DNA of 64,000 bases from Halioxenophilus sp033283405 (lineage in GTDB: Bacteria > Pseudomonadota > Gammaproteobacteria > Pseudomonadales > Cellvibrionaceae), in contig NZ_JAWMQR010000003.1 in NCBI RefSeq assembly GCF_033283405.1, positions 496,001 to 560,000 on the forward strand, read 5' to 3'. The position numbers were made by a program, and so were the translations under genes. Within the stretch, counting starts at the first letter, position 1. Every line of letters begins with the position of its first letter. Positions 42,404-50,435 of this stretch are shown here, in pieces. The notes beneath the pieces were generated by a model. That model was not told the DNA's origin and searched no databases. It saw only the letters and a list, made by a program, of their open reading frames with translations.

Positions 42404-42697
42404 CTAGCTGCCCGCAACCGGACTCAAACCAAGCTGTTCCGTTAACCCCAACAGGTTGGCGGCTTGCCTCAGCTCGGCACTGGGCTTACGCCACAGCAAT
42501 TCACCCCCTAAGGTATGCAACTCCCGCCTTAGGCTGACAAACATCTGCAAGCCGGCGGTATCCGCTTTCACCACACTGTCGGCTTTCAACTCAATGGTGA
42601 GCGCCTTCTGCATGGATTTGCTCAACCGCTTATGCAGTGCTGCGGCCTGCTGGATATCGAGCGTGCTACCGCAAGAGAAAACTGTTTTATCTGCCAT
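42404..42697 (-). CDS. STAS-domain protein leading the chemotaxis operon
   Basis: 97 residues from the ATG at 42697; the frame is open to 42850 but upstream codons look non-coding. STAS fold: FSCGSTLDIQQAAALHKRLSKSM, TIELKADSVVKADTAGLQMFVSL. Thr47 stands where SpoIIAA has its phospho-serine (ADTAGLQ), as in other STAS proteins found in chemotaxis clusters. It differs from the STAS at the other end of the operon, which has a Ser. It lies 86 bases before cheY and is probably co-transcribed. Function in chemotaxis is unknown. Confidence 0.85.
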   Translation of the reverse strand: MADKTVFSCGSTLDIQQAAALHKRLSKSMQKALTIELKADSVVKADTAGLQMFVSLRRELHTLGGELLWRKPSAELRQAANLLGLTEQLGLSPVAGS

Positions 42698-42921
42698 CCG
42701 TTGTCGACCTAAAAACGCAATACACCAATCCAAAAACCACAGCGGTTGCTGCCGGATTACCGTCACTTCACCTATCTCTATCGGCGTACAAGGGCAGGAC
42801 TTTAGGCAATTCTGCCTATTCCACTCACGCTGAATCCCGGCTGTAACCACCCGTAGTCAGTGGCGCTGAGCTCACTGCAAGTGGGGTGAAGCAGCCCCTT
42901 GAACATCAATGGGGAGACCTA

Positions 42922-43089
42922 ATGCAAGCTAGTGCTAATAAGCGTAGACGCAATATTTATAAATTGCTTGACGATTGCTTGAATGTACGAAAAACCGCAG
43001 AAATTCGGCGTGCAAAATTACCGGAAGAGATTTTAAGCGTAAGAATTTACTTCGTTTTGATATTAAATCTGTCAGAAATACTAGCCTGA
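42922..43089 (+). CDS. Possible small ORF, 55 residues, unknown
   Basis: An ATG preceded at good distance by GGGGAG opens a 55-residue frame: basic at first (MQASANKRRRNIYKLLDDCL), then KLPEEIL and a hydrophobic end (VRIYFVLILNLSEILA). A hairpin follows some 10 bases later. No family recognised. Ribosome site and end hydrophobicity argue for, short length and lack of homology argue against. Confidence 0.3.
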   Translation: MQASANKRRRNIYKLLDDCLNVRKTAEIRRAKLPEEILSVRIYFVLILNLSEILA

Positions 43090-43211
43090 CAAAGCTACGC
43101 AGGTGTGTAAGTTTTCACCTGTACGACCATTAACTATTAGGCCTTTTATCAACTTTCTGGCACTGGTTATCACCTCAACCAAGCCGAAATTGACAGACCG
43201 GTCGGCATTGA

Positions 43212-43227
43212 CTAGATAGTTATCTAG
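43212..43227. promoter_or_regulatory. Palindrome with extra direct copy, possible operator
   Basis: CTAGATA-GT-TATCTAG, with a further ACTAGATA at 43303-43310 close to the start codon of the GGDEF/EAL gene at 43329. Two or three copies of a short motif around a promoter suggest a cooperative regulator site; the regulator is unknown. Confidence 0.4.
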
Positions 43228-43328
43228 CACTCCTTAATTAAGTCACAAACACTATTGGTGAAGCCGACGTTGTCGGATCGCAGGTTGTCCCTTGGAACCT
43301 AAACTAGATAAATGTCCGGTAAGCAGTA

Positions 43329-45110
43329 ATGACCAACCTGAATGGACTTAATATTCTACAGTTGGGTAACACCCCTAAAGCTCAAGCGGTATTCAACACC
43401 CTAAAGCTCCCGGCTGAACATCTGCTGCGCTCATCGCTGGTGGGAGCCTTTCGAGCTCAATCGCTGACTGAAGCCAATGAATTCCTCAATCTCAAACGTT
43501 TCGAAATTGTGCTGCTTAGTCTCGACTTCTCCCAGGAGGACTGTTTTGCCTACTTGGCTGAAGTGCACCAAACCGCGCCCAGCAGTTCGATAGTAATCAT
43601 TGCCGATAGCCAATATGAGAGCCAGGCGGCCGGCTGTGTAAAACACGGTGCCAGTGACTATCTAACCCTGGATGAACTCACGCCCAAAAATTTAGCGCGG
43701 GTTATGCGCTATGCCATTGAAAGAACGCAGATCACCCTGCAAACATTAGAAACCACTCATCTAGACTCCACCACCGGTCTCACCAATCGTTTCGGCTTTA
43801 TGAATTACATACAACGACAATTGGCCGAGGCCGAACGGTTACAATTCCACTTATCGCTGTTTTACGTCGACTGCGATAATTTCAAGATGATCAACGACAC
43901 CCTTGGCCACCAAAAGGGTGATGACTTTTTGGCACATTTCGCCAGCAACCTGCGACAGTGCGTGCGAAACAACGATTTTGTGGCGCGCCTGAGTGCCGAT
44001 GAATTTGTGTTGGTGATTAATTCGAAAGACAACCGGGTGATCCCTTCTGCCGTGGTGGCCGATAAAATTTTGCAATCGATCCGACGTGGAATTCAATTAT
44101 CCACCGGAGAACATATTGAGGCTCACTGCAGTATTGGTATCACCCACTACAATGGTGAAGGCCGCGCCCCGAGCCCGGATAAATTCCTGCAGGAGGCCAA
44201 CTCTGCCTTAAAGCAGTCGAAGAAAAAAGGCGGTGACTGCACCAGCTTTTTTGATCGCGACCTGGGCCGTAAAGCCGAGCGCCGCATACAGCTGTTAAAA
44301 AGTATTCGCATCGCCTTTAAGCGCGGCGAGTTTTTCTTGCACTACCAACCCATTATTGAAGCCACCACCGACCGGGTGCGCGGCTACGAGGCACTGCTGC
44401 GCTGGAACCGTAGCGGCGTGGAGATGGTGTCACCCACGGAGTTTGTGCCACTGCTGGAAGAGACCGGCATGATACACATTATCGGCTCCTGGGTTATACA
44501 GCAGGCCTGTCTCGATTTCGGAAAATTAAAATCGTTCGGCTGCGTGGATAAGCGCTCCTGGATCAGCGTTAACATCTCCCCCATGCAGCTGCAGGATCCA
44601 AACTTTGTCCGCCGTTTAAAAAGAACTCTGGCCGAGGGCGGCATCGCCTCTCACCACCTGCATCTGGAGATCACCGAATCCTCACTCATGGAGAAGAGCG
44701 AGTTCACCTTTCAAACACTGGCCGGTATCAAAGAGCTGGGCTGTGCACTGTCACTGGATGATTTTGGTGTTGGCTACTCATCGATGAACCACCTGAAAGA
44801 GTTGCCCATCGACACCCTGAAAATTGATCAGTCGTTTGTTCGCCACTTCGATGACGAGGAGTCAGACCGGGCCATCATCCGGGCAATGGTCTCCCTGGCC
44901 CACAACCTGGATAAAGCCGTTGTCGCCGAAGGGGTGGAAACCGCAGACGCCGCCAATTTCCTCAAGCAGCGCCGCTGTGAGTACCTGCAGGGGTTCCTCT
45001 ACTCAAAACCATTGACCATCGACGATGCCATTGCCTACACCATCCGCACCAATCGCCTTCAGTCGCCAGCCATCGCAAAGTCATCAGCCTCACCCAATTG
45101 CGGTGGCTGA
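43329..45110 (+). CDS. Pseudo-receiver, degenerate GGDEF and EAL protein (probable c-di-GMP phosphodiesterase)
   Basis: 593 residues. Residues 1-130 have a receiver fold, but the phosphoacceptor position reads VLLSLDF (Ser in place of Asp). The GGDEF domain (about 145-310) has RLSADEF at about 220, so the cyclase signature is lost. The EAL domain (about 325-580) is complete: YEALLRW near 352, VNISPMQL, EITESSL, DDFGVGYSS, KIDQSFV, AEGVET and QGFLYSKP. It should therefore degrade cyclic di-GMP, with the other two parts acting as regulators. It is divergent from the chemotaxis operon and its end overlaps the convergent putP by 52 bases. Confidence 0.92.
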   Translation: MTNLNGLNILQLGNTPKAQAVFNTLKLPAEHLLRSSLVGAFRAQSLTEANEFLNLKRFEIVLLSLDFSQEDCFAYLAEVHQTAPSSSIVIIADSQYESQAAGCVKHGASDYLTLDELTPKNLARVMRYAIERTQITLQTLETTHLDSTTGLTNRFGFMNYIQRQLAEAERLQFHLSLFYVDCDNFKMINDTLGHQKGDDFLAHFASNLRQCVRNNDFVARLSADEFVLVINSKDNRVIPSAVVADKILQSIRRGIQLSTGEHIEAHCSIGITHYNGEGRAPSPDKFLQEANSALKQSKKKGGDCTSFFDRDLGRKAERRIQLLKSIRIAFKRGEFFLHYQPIIEATTDRVRGYEALLRWNRSGVEMVSPTEFVPLLEETGMIHIIGSWVIQQACLDFGKLKSFGCVDKRSWISVNISPMQLQDPNFVRRLKRTLAEGGIASHHLHLEITESSLMEKSEFTFQTLAGIKELGCALSLDDFGVGYSSMNHLKELPIDTLKIDQSFVRHFDDEESDRAIIRAMVSLAHNLDKAVVAEGVETADAANFLKQRRCEYLQGFLYSKPLTIDDAIAYTIRTNRLQSPAIAKSSASPNCGG

Positions 45111-46549
45111 GTCACACTCGACACCAGCAGCATCACCAGGCTCGCCAGTACAAACCCCGGCAGCAACTCATAAAGATCAAACACGCCGCCCTGCAACTGC
45201 GCCCATACCACCACCGTCACCCCGCCAGTAACTATGGCCGCCAAGGCCCCGGCAAAGGTGCTCCGCCGCCAGTAGACACTGAACAACAGCACCGGCCCGA
45301 AAGCCGCACCAAAACCGGCCCAGGCGTAGGAGACCAAGCCCAGCACAGAGCTACTGTCATCCATGGCCAACCAGGTGGCGACCAGGGCCACCAACGCCAC
45401 TGACAGTCGGCTCACCCACAACACATGGTTGTTGCTCGCCCGCGTGTGGACAAACTGCTTGTAGAGGTCCTCAGCCAGTGCCGAGGAGCAGACCAGCAGC
45501 TGGGAATCGGCGGTGCTCATAATCGCGGCCAAAATCGCCGCCAGGAGAATACCGGCCACAATTGGGTGAAAGAGTGTATTCACGAGCACCATGAAAATGG
45601 TTTCGGCATCGGCTATCACCACCCCTTGAGAGCGGGTAAGCGCCACCCCTACCAGGCCAACGGCCAGGGCTGAGATCATAGTCAGGGCGCTCCAGGTCAC
45701 GGCAATGCGCCGAGCGGCAGGGACATCGGCGACACTGCGGATCGCGGCAAAACGGGTGAGAATATGGGGCTGACCAAAATAGCCCAACCCCCATGCCAGT
45801 GACGAGACCAGCGCAATCCAGCCCAACGGCTGGCCATCGCTGCCACTAAAGGCATTGAGCAGCGCCGGATTGATCTCGTCCAGCTGGCTGCTAAGCCCCG
45901 AGCTTAACGACTGCCAGCCAATCACCGGCACAATCACTAAGGCCGCCGCCATCAACAGCCCCTGCACCAGGTCCGTCCAGGCCACGGCCAAAAAGCCGCC
46001 AAAGAAGGTGTAGCCAACAATGCACAGGCAGCCCAACACCACCGCCCACTGATAAGGCAGGCCAAAAACCGTATTAAACAACTTGCCCCCGGCGACCAGC
46101 CCGGCACTGGTGTAAAACAGGAAGAACAATAATATAAAGAGGGCAGAAACCCCCTGTAACAGCCGTTTGGAGTCGTGGAAACGGTTACTGAGGTACTGGG
46201 GAATAGTCAGCGAATCCTGGTAGCGCTCGGTGAAGTCGCGCAGGCGAGCCGCCAGAAACTGCCAGTTGGCCCAGGTGCCGATTAACAACCCCAGGGCAAT
46301 CCAGCTCGCCTCCAATCCAGCCATATAGGCGTAGCCTGGCAGCCCCAACAGCAACCAGCCGCTCATATCCGAGGCCCCGGCACTCAACGCCGCCGGCCAG
46401 GGGGAGAGGCTGCGCCCGCCCAGAAAGTAATCTGCGGAGTCGCTGGTTGAACGCCAGGCCCAGTAACCAATGGCAAACATCGCCAATAGATAGATAAGAA
46501 AGGTGGCTACCACACTGCCATTGAATGCGGCCAGGTCTGTTGCAAACAT
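45059..46549 (-). CDS. putP: Sodium/proline symporter
   Basis: 496 residues with 13 membrane helices, the usual size. Signatures: DYFLGGRSLSPWPAALSAGASDMSGWLLLGLPG (the Na+ and substrate region with SDMSGW), FFGGFLAVAWTDLVQGLLM, SSLAWGLGYFGQPHILTRFAAI and AAIMSTADSQLLVCSSALAEDL. These match PutP rather than the panthothenate or glucose members of the SSS family. The last 52 bases overlap the convergent GGDEF/EAL gene; both reading frames are well supported. Confidence 0.93.
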   Translation of the reverse strand: MFATDLAAFNGSVVATFLIYLLAMFAIGYWAWRSTSDSADYFLGGRSLSPWPAALSAGASDMSGWLLLGLPGYAYMAGLEASWIALGLLIGTWANWQFLAARLRDFTERYQDSLTIPQYLSNRFHDSKRLLQGVSALFILLFFLFYTSAGLVAGGKLFNTVFGLPYQWAVVLGCLCIVGYTFFGGFLAVAWTDLVQGLLMAAALVIVPVIGWQSLSSGLSSQLDEINPALLNAFSGSDGQPLGWIALVSSLAWGLGYFGQPHILTRFAAIRSVADVPAARRIAVTWSALTMISALAVGLVGVALTRSQGVVIADAETIFMVLVNTLFHPIVAGILLAAILAAIMSTADSQLLVCSSALAEDLYKQFVHTRASNNHVLWVSRLSVALVALVATWLAMDDSSSVLGLVSYAWAGFGAAFGPVLLFSVYWRRSTFAGALAAIVTGGVTVVVWAQLQGGVFDLYELLPGFVLASLVMLLVSSVTQPPQLGEADDFAMAGD

Positions 46550-46679
46550 AAAAACGGTAATCCCTTATTGATGAAGTAGCGCACGCGCCCTTTTTTGATG
46601 GTTACGCTCTGCTGGGCGTTCCAGCTATGATCAACAGCCAGGCAGGCGCTCAAGCGCCCACCAAACGAGGAGACCTAAA

Positions 46680-47999
46680 GTGATAGCCAACGAATTTCGC
46701 GAACTCTACGCCATCCATCTGTTTCACCGCCTCAACCAGATCCACCAGGCTCTGGGGGAAGCAGTGTTCGAACAGTTGGTGATTGATGGTGGCGGCTTAA
46801 AGTACCGCTTTCTGGACGATACCAGCTATCCCTTCAGACTCAACCCCTACCTGGCCCGCCTGGCACCGCTGCAACAGCTACCCGACAGCTTCATTATTAT
46901 TGAGGAGGGCAGCCTCAAGCCCAGGCTGCTGGTCTATCAACCCAGGGATTATTGGCACGCAGTGGCGGGTATCGACGATGAGTGCCTGCACGGCCAGTTT
47001 CAGATCGAAAACTACCACGACCGTGACCAGCTCTACGCCGAGCTGCCCAATCACTCTCTGGTTGCCTACCTGGGGGAGCGGCCCGAGCTGGTCGACCAGG
47101 CCACCGCCAATCCGCCGGCATTGCTGAATCGCCTCGATTTCCAGCAGGCGGTAAAAACCGACTACGAAATCGCCTGCATTGCCAGAGCCAACCTGATCGC
47201 TGCCCGCGGCCACGAACGGGTGCGCGTCGATTGCCAGCGGCCGACCAGTGAACTGGCGCTGCACCTGGCTTACCTGGAAGCGATTGCCGCCACCGAGGAG
47301 GAGCTCCCCTACGACAACATCATCGCCTGTAATGCCAACGCTTCCACGCTGCACTACACCCAGCGTGAGCGAACCCTCACCAACCCGCAGAGCCTGCTGA
47401 TCGATGCCGGTGCCACCTATGCCGGCTACTGCGCCGATATCAGTCGCACTTATTGCGCCAAGGGGGGGCTGTTTCAGGAGTTGATCAACGCCATGGAGGC
47501 ACTGCAGTTAAGGCTGGTGGCGGCGGTCAAGCCGGGCATTAACTACGTCAGCCTGCACGAACAGGCCTACCGGGAGATTGGCCAGCTGTTGGTGGATTTC
47601 AATTTTCTGCGTTGCAGCGCCGAACAGGCGGTGGCCGGGCGCTTGGTGGGTATCTTTTTCCCGCACGGGGTTGGTCACCTGCTGGGCGTACAGGTGCATG
47701 ATCGCGGCGGCTGGCAGCACACCCCCGAGGGCGCAATCCAGCCACCACCGGAGGAGTATCCATTTTTACGCCTAACCCGTACCTTGGCAGTCAATCAGGT
47801 GTTCACCATCGAACCGGGGCTCTACTTTATTCCGCAACTGCTGCAGGCGGCGAGCGACAGCCAGCGCCGCTGTATCAATCAGGAGTTGGTGGAGGCGATG
47901 TTGCCCTACGGTGGCATTCGCATTGAGGACAACGTCTGTGTCAGCGACGACGGTGCGGACAACCTCACCCGCACCGCCTTTGCCACACTGGCCCACTAG
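46680..47999 (+). CDS. pepQ: Xaa-Pro dipeptidase
   Basis: 439 residues from a GTG with a strong GAGGAG ribosome site; PepQ proteins are close to this length. The pita-bread metal ligands are all visible: Asp in LLIDAGATYAGY and CADISRTY, His in HGVGHLLGVQVHD, Glu in FTIEPGLYF and GIRIEDNV. It cleaves dipeptides with C-terminal proline in the cytoplasm. It is divergent from putP, giving a proline uptake and proline release pair that may share regulation. The 5' leader contains a GGCGCT-CA-AGCGCC hairpin (46645-46658). Confidence 0.95.
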   Translation: MIANEFRELYAIHLFHRLNQIHQALGEAVFEQLVIDGGGLKYRFLDDTSYPFRLNPYLARLAPLQQLPDSFIIIEEGSLKPRLLVYQPRDYWHAVAGIDDECLHGQFQIENYHDRDQLYAELPNHSLVAYLGERPELVDQATANPPALLNRLDFQQAVKTDYEIACIARANLIAARGHERVRVDCQRPTSELALHLAYLEAIAATEEELPYDNIIACNANASTLHYTQRERTLTNPQSLLIDAGATYAGYCADISRTYCAKGGLFQELINAMEALQLRLVAAVKPGINYVSLHEQAYREIGQLLVDFNFLRCSAEQAVAGRLVGIFFPHGVGHLLGVQVHDRGGWQHTPEGAIQPPPEEYPFLRLTRTLAVNQVFTIEPGLYFIPQLLQAASDSQRRCINQELVEAMLPYGGIRIEDNVCVSDDGADNLTRTAFATLAH

Positions 48000-48034
48000 C
48001 TAATCCTTTGGCCAGACACTGCTTATAACAAGAT

Positions 48035-49678
48035 TTAGGCAGAGAGCACCTTATCGACCAGCGCCTTGGCATCGCGCTCAAGCTGGGCCAGGTGGTCGGC
48101 ACCAGTGAACGACTCCAGATAGATTTTGTAGATGTTCTCGGTGCCGGATGGACGGGCAGCAAACCAGCCGTTGGCGGTCTCGACCTTGAGGCCGCCAATC
48201 GCCGCACCATTGCCCGGCGCTTTGGTCAGTACTCGCACAATGGGGTCGCCGGCCAGCTCATCGCCGTCGACGTCTGACTCGCTCAGGTTACTCAACCGAA
48301 GCTTCTGCTCGGCCGTAGCCGGCACATCGATACGGCGGTAGAGGGGCTCGCCGTATTGGGCGGTCAGCTCGGCGTAGTGGGCGGCGGGATCCTTGCCGGT
48401 TACTGCTAAGATCTCCGCCGCCAGCAGCGCCAAAATAAAGCCATCTTTGTCGGTGCTCCAGACACGGCCATCCCGGCGCAGGAAGGAGGCACCGGCGCTC
48501 TCTTCGCCACCAAAGGCCAGCTTGCCATTGAACAGGCCATCGACATACCACTTAAAGCCAACCGGCACCTCACACAGCACCCGGCCCTTGCCTGCCACCA
48601 CCCGGTCGATCATGGCGCTGGAGACCAGGGTTTTGCCCAGCGCCAAATCGGCCGGCCACTGGGGACGGTGGTCAATTAAGTATTGAATAGCCACGGCCAG
48701 ATAGGCGTTGGGGTTCATCAGGCCACTGCCAGCACAGACGATGCCGTGGCGGTCGTAGTCCGGATCGTTACCCACGCTGATATCGAACTGATCCTGCAGC
48801 TTCAGCAGGTTGGCCATGGCGTAGGGGGAGGAGCAGTCCATACGGATCTTGCCGTCTTTATCGAGCGGCATAAAGGCGAAACTGGTATCGACCTTCTCAT
48901 TGACCACGGTGATATCCAGGCCGTAGCGTTCGGCAATCGGCCGCCAGAAGGCGATACCGGAACCGCCCATCGGGTCGACACCGATACGCACACCCGCCTT
49001 GGCGATGGCCGCCATATCGATCACCTGGTCCAACTGGCCAACGTAGTGGTCGATGTAATCGAACTCTTCAATCAGGCCTGCTGATTTAGCCTCCGCGATC
49101 GCCATACGCTCGACACCTGCCAGGCCGGATGCCAACAGCTCATTGGCCCGCTTGGCCACCCAGCCGGTGATGTCGGTATCGGCCGGGCCACCCATGGGTG
49201 GGTTGTACTTGATGCCGCCATCCGCCGGTGGGTTGTGCGAGGGGGTAATAACAATGCCATCGGCCTGAGCAGTGCCAGCCTCATTGTGGGTGAGAATGGC
49301 GTGGGATATCACCGGTGTTGGCGTGTAGCCGTCACCCGCCTGTACCCGGCACACCAAACCGTTGGCCGCCAGTACCTGCAACACCGAGATAAATGCCGGT
49401 TCGGAGAGGGCATGAGTATCCTTTCCGACATAGACAGGCCCACTAATACCGGCCCCTTTACGGTACTCGGCAATGGCCTGGCTGATCGCCAGGATATGAT
49501 CTTCGTTAAAGCTGACGTTGAGCGCGCTGCCCCGATGGCCGGAGGTGCCAAAACTGACCGCCTGCTCGGGGTGGCTTTGTACATCCGGCTTTAAGCAGTA
49601 GTAAGCGCTAACCAGCTGAGGGATATTGATGAGGGTATCCAGAGGTGCGGGCTGCCCCGCCAAAGGGTGTAATGCCAT
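48035..49678 (-). CDS. pgm: Phosphoglucomutase, alpha-D-glucose specific
   Basis: 547 residues from the ATG at 49678, one residue longer than E. coli Pgm; ten extra codons upstream are not counted. Conserved blocks: SFGTSGHRGSALN at the N-terminus, the active-site serine loop GIVITPSHNPPADGGIKYN, the metal loop VGNDPDYDRHG, the sugar-binding FGGEESAGASFLRRDG and the phosphate-binding RPSGTENIYKIY. It interconverts glucose-1-phosphate and glucose-6-phosphate. It is convergent with pepQ, 35 bases apart. Confidence 0.96.
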   Translation of the reverse strand: MALHPLAGQPAPLDTLINIPQLVSAYYCLKPDVQSHPEQAVSFGTSGHRGSALNVSFNEDHILAISQAIAEYRKGAGISGPVYVGKDTHALSEPAFISVLQVLAANGLVCRVQAGDGYTPTPVISHAILTHNEAGTAQADGIVITPSHNPPADGGIKYNPPMGGPADTDITGWVAKRANELLASGLAGVERMAIAEAKSAGLIEEFDYIDHYVGQLDQVIDMAAIAKAGVRIGVDPMGGSGIAFWRPIAERYGLDITVVNEKVDTSFAFMPLDKDGKIRMDCSSPYAMANLLKLQDQFDISVGNDPDYDRHGIVCAGSGLMNPNAYLAVAIQYLIDHRPQWPADLALGKTLVSSAMIDRVVAGKGRVLCEVPVGFKWYVDGLFNGKLAFGGEESAGASFLRRDGRVWSTDKDGFILALLAAEILAVTGKDPAAHYAELTAQYGEPLYRRIDVPATAEQKLRLSNLSESDVDGDELAGDPIVRVLTKAPGNGAAIGGLKVETANGWFAARPSGTENIYKIYLESFTGADHLAQLERDAKALVDKVLSA

Positions 49679-49820
49679 GGTAATTGATCCTTTTACCGAA
49701 ACCGGCACAATTACACCATTTATGGTGGTAAATGCCCACCGCCTAGGGATTAGTGGCGGTCATGCCCACCCCAGGGGCGTCTGCTGGTCCGCACAGCCCT
49801 GTTCGAACAGAGATTTTAGG

Positions 49821-49849
49821 TTCAGTTTCTGGCACAGACTCTTTATAAT
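49821..49849 (+). promoter_or_regulatory. Probable sigma-70 promoter of purEK
   Basis: A perfect -10 box TATAAT is at 49844-49849, about 70 bases before the purE start. At 17-base spacing a weak -35 (TTCAGT at 49821-49826) is found. No PurR box of the E. coli type was recognised. Confidence 0.5.
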
Positions 49850-49921
49850 CCGCCCCCTCCAATTTTCGGGGGTTAAATTCTAACCACTGATCTGACTTCA
49901 AAAATTGCAGGAGACCTGCCT

Positions 49922-50407
49922 TTGAGTGCGAAAGTTGCCGTGGTGATGGGCTCGTCCAGTGACTGGCCGACCATGAAAGAAGCGAGCGAAATTTTGAGCC
50001 AGTTGGGCGTGGACCACCATGTTGAGGTGATCTCCGCCCATCGCACCCCCGATAAGATGATCCATTTTGCCGATACCGCCGCCGACGCCGGTTATAAGGT
50101 GATTATTGCCGGTGCCGGTGGCGCCGCCCACCTGCCCGGTATGATCGCCAGCAAAACCCGCCTGCCGGTGCTGGGTGTGCCGGTACAGAGCAAAGCCCTG
50201 AGCGGGAAAGACAGCCTGCTCTCTATAGTACAGATGCCCAAAGGCATCGCCGTGGGTACCCTCGCCATCGGCAGCGCTGGCGCTTTTAATGCCGGCCTGT
50301 TGGCAGCGCAGATTCTGGCCACCACTGACGACCAGCTGGCCGCGCGTATTGAGCAGTTCCGCGCCGCGCAGACGCAGGCGGTACTGGACAACCCCGACCC
50401 CCGTTAA
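49922..50407 (+). CDS. purE: N5-carboxyaminoimidazole ribonucleotide mutase
   Basis: 161 residues from a TTG at 49922, eight bases after an AGGAG site; no ATG fits. The class I PurE motifs are present: VVMGSSSDWPTMKEAS, VDHHVEVISAHRTPDKM, VIIAGAGGAAHLPGMIASKT and LPVLGVPVQSKALSGKDSLLSIVQMPKGIAVGTLAIG. It carries out the purine biosynthesis step from N5-CAIR to CAIR. purK follows after 28 bases. Confidence 0.97.
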   Translation: MSAKVAVVMGSSSDWPTMKEASEILSQLGVDHHVEVISAHRTPDKMIHFADTAADAGYKVIIAGAGGAAHLPGMIASKTRLPVLGVPVQSKALSGKDSLLSIVQMPKGIAVGTLAIGSAGAFNAGLLAAQILATTDDQLAARIEQFRAAQTQAVLDNPDPR

Positions 50408-50435
50408 CCTTATTCATCGAGCGGTAGAGAGCACC

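Larger units (their letters stand above)
42698..43328. other. Divergent promoter region between the chemotaxis operon and a GGDEF/EAL gene
   Basis: About 630 bases. It holds a possible small plus-strand gene at 42922, a hairpin CAGGTG ... CACCTG (about 43100-43121), a near-perfect palindrome CTAGATA-GT-TATCTAG (43212-43227), a direct copy of ACTAGATA at 43303-43310 and a short hairpin CCGAC-GTT-GTCGG (about 43264-43276). The CTAGATA set looks like a regulator site near the start of the GGDEF/EAL gene. Confidence 0.5.
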
